The position numbers were made by a program, and so were the translations under genes. DNA of 64,000 bases. Source: Onthophagus taurus (taxonomy: Eukaryota > Arthropoda > Insecta > Coleoptera > Scarabaeidae). The stretch covers positions 3,169,501 to 3,233,500 of the forward strand of contig NC_091971.1 of NCBI RefSeq assembly GCF_036711975.1, given 5' to 3'. The notes beneath the pieces are model-generated. The model was given only the letters and a program-made list of their open reading frames with translations. It ran no database searches and was not told where the DNA came from. This document shows, piece after piece, positions 56,880 to 64,000 of the stretch (its first letter is position 1; every line of letters begins with the position of its first letter).

Positions 56880-57549
56880 TTTCACATATAATTTGTTATA
56901 TAATATATTTTTTAAAACGTCGTTAAATTTTCTTATTTCAACCCTAACAAAAAAAGCAACAATAGGTTATTTGAGTCAAAATCGACAATTTAATCATACA
57001 TTATTCCAAACGCATTGTGATAAAAATCGTGCAAAATGTGTTATTATAAAAACTTGTGTGGTCGCTAGGGTGCAACTAAAAATTACAGGTCTTTATTTAA
57101 CACGGGTCACGTCAAAGTGCGTTAAGCCTACTACGAAGGGGGTACGAATAAAGGGTATTTTTAATTCCGTCGACGCCCTCTGGTAAGCGCGGTTTTGTTA
57201 CTTTGTTATGTGGGATCGAAAGCGCCCTTTCGACCGGAATATTGGAAATTTCTCTTTGGCAGGTGTGACCTATAAGTTTTACAATCTCAGGTCGTACAAT
57301 GAAGAACGAACACCATACATTGGCGACATTCCCACGCAACTTGTAACAAATCACCATTTGTAACAAACCAACTTCTTTCTATGGGGTTTTTATAAAAATA
57401 AATAAGACTATTTCCTTTCTGTTTAGAAACATATACCATTGAATGTATCATTTATCAATATTATATTTAAACTTTTTTTTTATGTAAATATTATCCCCAT
57501 TTTGGAAAGAGACATCAATAATCACTTACTTCTACTACTTTCTACCACT
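56880..57549. other. Intergenic DNA downstream of the lipocalin gene
   Basis: Likely lipocalin 3' UTR followed by mixed-composition DNA. Frames at 56893-57186 and 57112-57366 (minus) overlap and lack recognisable domains. The satellite array begins at about 57550. Confidence 0.4.
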
Positions 57550-60500
57550 TTTCTCAAGTGATCAATTTCTGAATACGGTGTGATATCAAAGTACTGTCTC
57601 GGCCGCAAGCGACCTTGGCTTTATTACCTTTAATATTGTTGAGAAGTGGCTACCTTCTCTATGCGATATGTTATCAATGTAGGACCTCGGCCCCAAGCGA
57701 CCTCGGCTTTATTACTCTTAATAACATTAAAAAGTGATTAATTTCTGTATGCGATATGATATCAAAGTACTGCCTCGGCCGCAAGCGACCTTGGCTTTAT
57801 TACTTTTGATATCGTTGAGAAGTGGCTAACTTCTTTATGCGATATGGTATCATAGTAGTGCCTCGGCCGCAAGCGACCTCGGCTTTATTACTAATATCAT
57901 TAAAAACTGATTAATTTCTGTATGCGATATGATATCAAAGTACTGCCTCGGCCGCAAGCGACCTTGGCTTTATTACTTTTGATATCGTTGAGAAGTGGCT
58001 AACTTCTTTATGCGATATGGTATCATAGTAGTGCCTCGGCCGCAAGCGACCTCGGCTTTATTACTAATATCATTAAAAACTGATTAATTTCTGTATGCGA
58101 TATGATATCAAAGTACTGCCTCGGCCGCAAGCGACCTTGGCTTTATTACTTTTGATATCGTTGAGAAGTGGCTAACTTCTTTATGCGATATGGTATCATA
58201 GTAGTGCCTCGGCCGCAAGCGACCTCGGCTTTATTACTAATATCATTAAAAACTGATTAATTTCTGTATGCGATATGATATCAAAGTACTGCCTCGGCCG
58301 CAAGCGACCTTGGCTTTATTACTTTTGATATCGTTGAGAAGTGGCTAACTTCTTTATGCGATATGGTATCATAGTAGTGCCTCGGCCGCAAGCGACCTCG
58401 GCTTTATTACTAATATCATTAAAAACTGATTAATTTGTGTATGCGATATGATATCAAAGTACTGCCTCGGCCGCAAGCCACCTCGGCTTTATTACTTTTG
58501 ATATCGTTGAGAAGTGGCTAATTTCTCTATTCGATATGGTATCAATGTAGGGCCTCGGCTTTATTACTGATATCATTAAAAACTGATTAATTTGTGTATG
58601 CGATATGATATCAAAGTAGTGCCTCGGCTGCAAGCGACCTCGGCTTTATTACTCTTAATAAAATTAAAAAGTGATTAATTTCTGTATGCGATATGATATC
58701 AAAGTACTGCCTCGGCCGTAAGTGACCTTGGCTTTATTACTAAGTGGCTAATTTCTCTATTCGATATGGTATCAATGTAGGGCCTGTAGGGACACCTAAG
58801 GTGAGTGTTAAAATGCAAAAAAAAAATAAAAAGATTTTAAACCCTTCGGTCGATCTTGACAAGACATTTATATAAAAAGTCGATCTTTGTCAAAAACTAG
58901 TGAACACCACTGCGATATGGTATCAATGTAAGGCCTGTAGGGCCTGTAGGGACACCTAAGGTGAGTTTTAAAATGTAAAAAAAGATTCTAAACCCTTCGG
59001 TCGATCTTGACAAGACATTTATATAAAAAGTTGATCTTTGTCAAAAACTAGTGGACACCACTGCGATATGGTATCAATGTAAGGCCTCGGCCGCAAGCGA
59101 CCTCGGTTTTATTACTAATATCATTAAAAACTGATTAATTTGTGTATGCAATATGATATCAAAGTACTGTCTCGGCCGCAAGCGACCTTGGCTTTATTAC
59201 CTTTAATATTGTTGAGAAGTGACTAGCTGCTCTATGCGGTATGTTATCAATGTAGGACCTCGGCTGCAAGCGACCTCGGCTTTATTACTCTTAATAACAT
59301 TAAAAAGTGATTAATTTCTGTATGCGATATGATATCAAAGTACTGCCTCGGCCGCAAGCGACCTTGGCTTTGTTACTTTTGATATCGTTGAGAAACGGCT
59401 AACTTCTTTATGCGATATGGTATCAAAGTAGTGCCTCGGCCGCAAGCGACCTCGGCTTTATTACTAATATCATTAAAAACTGATTAATTTGTGTATGCGA
59501 TATAATATCAAAGTAGTGCCTCGGCCGCAAGCGACCTCGGCTTTATTACTGTTAATAACATTAAAAAGTGATTAATTTCTGTAAGCGATATGATATCAAA
59601 GTAGTGCCTCGGCCGCAAGCGACCTCGGCTTTATTATTCTTAATAACATTAAAAAGTAATTAATTTCTGTATGCGATATGATATCAAAGTACTGCCTCGG
59701 CCGCAAGCGACCTTGGCTTTATTACTTTTGATATCGTTGAGAAGCGGCTAACTTCTTTATGCGATATGGTATCAAAGTAGTGCCTCGGCCGCAAGCGACC
59801 TTGGCTTTATTACTCTTAATAACATTAAAAAATGATTAATTTCTATATGCGATATGACATCAAAGTACTGCCTCGGCCGCAAGCGACCTCGGCTTTATTA
59901 CTCTTAATAACATTAAAAAATGATTAATTTCTATATGCGATATGATATCAAAGTACTGTCTCGGCCGCAAGCGACCTTGGTTTTATTACCTTTAATATTG
60001 TTGAGAAGTGGCTAGCTTCTCTATGCGATATGTTATCAATGTAGGACCTCGGCTGCAAGCGACCTCGGCTTTATTACTCTTAATAACATTAAAAAGTGAT
60101 TAATTTCTGTATGCGATATGATATCAAAGTACTGCCTCGGCCGCAAGCGACCTTGGCTTTCTTACTTTTGATATCGTTGAGAAGCGGCTAACTTCTTTAT
60201 GCGATATGGTATCAAAGTAGTGCCTCGGCCGCAAGCGACCTCGGCTTTATTACTCTTAATAACATTAAAAAGTGATTAATTTCTGTAAGCGATATGATAT
60301 CAAAGTAATGCCTCGGCCGCAAGCGACCTCGGCTTTATTATTCTTAATAACATTAAAAAGTAATTAATTTCTGTATGCGATATGATATCAAAGTAGTGCC
60401 TCGGCCGCAAGCGACCTCGGCTTTATTACTCTTAATAACATTAAAAAATGATTAATTTCTGTATGCGATATGATATCAAAGTACTGCCTCGGCCGCAAGC

Positions 60501-60860
60501 GACCTCGGCTTTATTACTAATAACATTAAAAATTGATTAATTTGTGTATGCGATATAATATCAAAGTAGTGCCTCGGCCGCAAGCGACCTCGGCTTTATT
60601 ACTCTTAATAACATTAAAAAGTGATTAATTTCTGTAAGCGACATGATATCAAAGTAGTGCCTCGGCCGCAAGCGACCTCGGCTTTATAACTTTTGATATC
60701 GTTGAGAAGGTGCTAATTTCTCTATTCGATATGGTATCAATGTAGGGCCTCTGCTTGATTACTCTTAATATCATTAAAAAGTGATTAATTTCTGCATGGG
60801 ATATGACATCAAAGTACTGTCTCGGCCGCAAATGACCTTGGCTTTATTACTTTTGGTGTC
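57550..60860. repeat. Satellite: ~173-bp dimeric tandem repeat with CTCGGCCGCAAGCGACCTCGG core
   Basis: About 36-38 monomers of roughly 85-88 bp. In the best part (57772-58420) they alternate 88 and 85 bp, giving a 173-bp higher-order dimer. Each monomer carries GCCTCGGCCGCAAGCGACC, then TTGGC or TCGGC, TTTATTAC, an AT-rich spacer and GCGATATGATATCAAAGTA or GCGATATGGTATCA. The GC-rich core stands out from the AT-rich spacer. Two copies of an unrelated ~125-bp insert (58784-58910 and 58939-59061) interrupt the array. Short frames through it are by-products; the repeat is not coding. Confidence 0.92.
58784..59061. repeat. Duplicated insert within the satellite
   Basis: Two tandem copies, about 155 bp apart, of a segment beginning GTAGGGACACCTAAGGTGAG, with AAACCCTTCGGTCGATCTTG and ending AACTAGTGRACACCACTGCG. 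Both are followed by satellite sequence (CGATATGGTATCAATGTA). The insert has no similarity to the satellite monomer, so it entered once and was then amplified with it. Confidence 0.8.
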
Positions 60861-61489
60861 GTGTTCCTCACATCTTTAGGAGCTTTGTAGAGTATGCTTA
60901 AAAAAATTAATTACATAAAAAGATGTTAGTTGTATTATGTTGTATATATGTTAACTTGAGCTTCTTGTTAATGCTTAAGTGAGGTATCTAATTAACTAAT
61001 GATGGTATTTTATTACATCTAATATAACTTGTTGTTTTAAATTAATTTAATTAAGGTGTTGTTAAGTAAAAATACAATATGTAATCAAGAAAGAAAAAAG
61101 AAATGGTGAACGAAACATAAATAAATTCTTTAGAGATCATCATCTACTATCTAAAAGTCTCGTTTGTTCGAGAATAACTCGACTGCGTAAATACACCCAA
61201 TAGCGATAGAGCGAGGATAGGTCCTGTAATTATCGGTGCCTACATTTGCCGTTATCTCAAAACTTCTTAGCCTACCGATGACACATTTTTCTTCTTCTTT
61301 CCGACATCGATTCCCGCCCTAACTCATCCACTTTCCCTCTTCTTCTTCTTCGCTCGCCTTCTTTGGCGTTAAAGCATCTCGGGCTGTGATTCCGTGGGCC
61401 CGCCAACCAACCGGGCCAACATTTTCTAAAAGACTAGTACAGTTTGTAAATCTCTAATTCCGAAAGCTGGTTTTGTGCAGTTGCTGTTG

Positions 61490-61575
61490 TTGTTCGCCTC
61501 CTCGACGGGGTGGGCGGGGGCGCGAGGAGACCACGTTCCCCTCGCACCCCCGTGACGTCACGGCGCCACGTGAAA
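61490..61575. promoter_or_regulatory. GC-rich promoter-like patch with CRE and E-box
   Basis: A palindromic CRE-type site TGACGTCA at 61553-61560 is followed 6 bp later by a CACGTG E-box at 61567-61572. A GGGCGGGGGCG box lies at about 61512-61522. The three lie in a short CpG-rich island within AT-rich DNA. Such a grouping is typical of promoters, but no downstream gene could be supported on either strand. Confidence 0.35.
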
Positions 61576-63639
61576 AGAAGACCCAAGACCTGTTGCTTTC
61601 GTCTTCTCTCTCTCTTTCTTTAGATTTTTTTTATTTTGGTCATCTCTCTTTCTCTTTCTCGTTCTTCCCGAAAAATTACGCACACGAAAATAACAACCCG
61701 GGCTGTTGGACGAAATTAATAGGCACCACATCTTTCTTTTTTTGTTTTTTCTTTGGATGGTTAACTTTATTTTTACAAATTTTTTCTCATATGTATCAAT
61801 TTCTTCTTTTAAATACCCTAATAATAAATGATTATATTTGTTGTATCTAAATCTTTTTTATTTTATTTTTGGGGTGTTAAATAAATCGTAAATTGAAAAC
61901 ACTATCCTCATCGAATAAATAACCCCATAAAGATGAGTTTTGCGGAGAGCGAAAATAAAATTTCAAACATAAAAGTTTTTATAACAACCAGTCGAGTGAC
62001 GTGCCGTGTAAAATTCCAAAATTCCCTATCTCCTTTTAGACAATTTTGGACATCTCCTTCTCTTTGTCTGCCTCTTTTGGGCCGATTTCATAGCTTGCAA
62101 CCCCGAATAACATCTTGCATCCAAGGTCGCCTATTGAGGGTTGGAAATACTAGCCGTTTAGAAAAAATTCGGTGCCCATTATCTTCCTCGAGGATCTTTA
62201 CTTGATTTTACTAAAACTAAATTTAAACTAAAAACAAAAAAAGGGAAAAAAATCGTGGTAAATTATGATTATGAGAAACATTTGTCTTAATAATCTTAAT
62301 CTCAATAAGATTATTATAAATAAAAGGCGGCGCCATTCCAAATATCTTTTTAAATGTACGGTTTGAAACCTTAAATCATTTCGAAAGATTATATACGTAT
62401 TAACAAGTTATTATAGTCGTTTTTGGAAGTTGGTTTAGCAAAATCGTATCTTGACACGAAACGAAACGATCTAAATCTTTAAAAGTTTTATTAAAATTTC
62501 TTCGAGATTATAAGATGAAAGTCGTTGACGGTCAATCAAAGAAGATTAACGCACGTTGAATACGCCGAAGATAAAGTTAGGTGAAATTCTTCTTTTTCAT
62601 GTATTGCTATTGTTCCGTTCTACTGCTGACTTGGATTTCAAGGGGACGTTCTCTTTTGTCCGCACCGAAACTCGATACATCCCCATTATTTCCCATCAAT
62701 AACGTCAAAGAGGGACATATATTATTTCTTGTTGGTACAAAGGAATGCAGATAAACGCAGTGATAGGCTTCGAAACACACGGGACTTCTCTCAGTTGATG
62801 ATGCGTAGAGAAGAAGAAGGGAACTGAATTAAGAGGGAACTTAACGATTTTTTGTTCAAAGGAAAATTAAAATTACGTAAAGAGGAATGAATGAGCTAGT
62901 AACAATGTAGTAGTTTAAGTTAAATAAACGTGAGAAGATTTTTTTCTATTTAATACAAATCAAAAAAATTTTTATAATCTAAATCAAATACTTCAAAATA
63001 TGTGTATTATTCTTGAAGATAGGATTTACGATAATTTATCATAATTACGCTTGCATAACTTTTTAAGTTCGTTAAGCTGCAAACATAACAACCTCTTTGG
63101 CATCGTGATTTTTAGGCAGAAATTGCTGGAAAAAAAAATTTTGATTAGATTGTCGTCCTGCTCCTGTTGTTCAGATCTGTTGGAAATGGCGTGAAGTGTC
63201 AATAGTTAATCTTGTTCTAGTGGTCATCAATTTTTTATAATCATTGAAGTTTCTCCTCCAAGACTATAAGATGGCTGGAGTCCGATATGCGTTGATGTTC
63301 GCAATGCAGGTGAGGATTACATCAAGTTGATGCATTTAGACAAATTCCATCAACTCCTCTTTGCGATTCTTTAATCAGTTAGTGTTGCAAAACGCAGATT
63401 CTTCATTCTGAGCTTCAGCGTAACCGAATAGCACCATTACTAAAACTTCCATGACCTTTTTGGCTTATTTATACAGGATGATTCTCAACCTATACGCATA
63501 AACTTGGGGATTTACTCCTCATGACGAATAATGATTAATGGGCGAAAAAATTTGTAGTAAAAGATTTTCTGTTTCTTAGATATCCGTGATATTTACTAGA
63601 TGTCGTACTAGATGTCCTATATTATCTAGATGTCGCCGA

Positions 63640-63740
63640 TTACCGTATTTTCTCGAATGTAATCCGCACCTTTTTTACAAATTTTATGTGCTCTAAAATC
63701 AAATGCGAATTACAATCGGGTGCGGATTAGATTCGCAGTC
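63640..63740. mobile_element. Possible DNA-transposon terminus
   Basis: TACCGTATTTTCTCGAATGTAATCCGCACC-type sequence followed by an inner near-inverted copy (GGGTGCGGATTAGATTCGC near 63718). This resembles termini of TA-targeting DNA transposons. The opposite end is not in the window, so the element is unproven. Confidence 0.3.
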
Positions 63741-64000
63741 GTATAGTTGCAATTCGGAAAATAGTAAAATAAAATCACATAACAATAACACTTTATTAGG
63801 GGTTTTAGAACGATATTTACATTTTTATGTATCATTTTCTTCCCATATTACGTCATCTTCGGATCAATACGGATCAATTCGGATTATCAAAACTTCTTAA
63901 ATGATGTTATAATATTGTTTTCAGGGATCGTTTTCCATGTCGCCTACACTCACTGAACAAGTTCAGAAGCTCCTTTAATTGCTCCCGGTTTTGTTAATTC

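Larger units (their letters stand above)
60861..64000. other. Gene-free stretch to the window end
   Basis: I see no supported gene. A GC-rich promoter-like patch at about 61490-61575 is listed separately. The frames at 61473-61850 and 61933-62205 lack recognisable domains. Two transposon-like termini occur near 63472 and 63644, but no complete element fits within the window. Confidence 0.4.

Noticed and set aside
57550-60860. CRISPR-like array
   Set aside because: Repeats and spacers are both repetitive, the period is 85-88 bp, spacers are not unique, and the setting is eukaryotic. It is a satellite.
63271-63309. A possible first coding exon (MAGVRYALMFAMQ followed by GTGAGG)
   Set aside because: Only 13 codons, with no supporting downstream exon in the window; chance is likely.

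Overview
The window reads as nuclear DNA of an arthropod, most likely an insect and possibly a beetle. It is AT-rich with scattered CpG-rich islands, has short GT-AG introns and one eukaryotic tRNA gene, and carries many insect-type transposons (Tc1/mariner, pogo/Tigger, hAT, piggyBac-like, Jockey/CR1-like LINE). The species cannot be fixed from sequence alone. There is no bacterial operon, CRISPR array or rRNA operon.

The supported host genes are few. Two intronless C2H2 zinc-finger genes, clear paralogues of each other, lie tail to tail at 30922-33636 (+) and 43543-45690 (-). They share a four-finger C-terminal array, an isolated central finger and several short conserved blocks, but the minus-strand copy lacks the N-terminal finger. 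A four-exon lipocalin gene lies at 56149-56879 (+); it is easy to miss because no exon is longer than 214 bp. A tRNA-Val(CAC) gene lies at 18450-18522.

Most of the rest is mobile or repetitive. Terminal inverted repeats and target-site duplications define a Tc1/mariner-like element (4124-5932), a DD41D-type mariner carrying a small nested element (23618-24810), a piggyBac-like element (28200-29482), a three-level nest of foldback element, DD41D mariner and small hAT element (46883-49714), and a nearly intact hAT element (52345-55056) whose transposase has one premature stop. LINE 3' ends lie at 9471-10820 and 21071-21296, and a Tigger remnant at 11075-11766.

A dispersed family of palindromic tandem repeats (about 8.8-11.8, 20.9-22.2 and 42.0-43.1 kb, with fragments at 3.1, 3.9 and 17.4 kb) is the oddest component. 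Each unit is a long hairpin built from CTAG-rich sub-repeats around a short core present in either orientation, and in the 42-kb array the units repeat every 127 bp. Several transposons have landed inside these arrays. Two unrelated satellites are also present: a ~350-bp dimeric satellite (35.9-38.85 kb) between the zinc-finger paralogues, and a ~173-bp dimeric satellite (57.55-60.86 kb) downstream of the lipocalin gene.

Long gene-free stretches (0-3, 5.9-8.8, 11.9-17.2, 18.5-20.8, 24.8-28.2, 38.9-42, 49.7-52.3 and 60.9-64 kb) hold CpG-rich islands without convincing ORFs. They may be regulatory DNA around the developmental-type zinc-finger genes, but that is inference.
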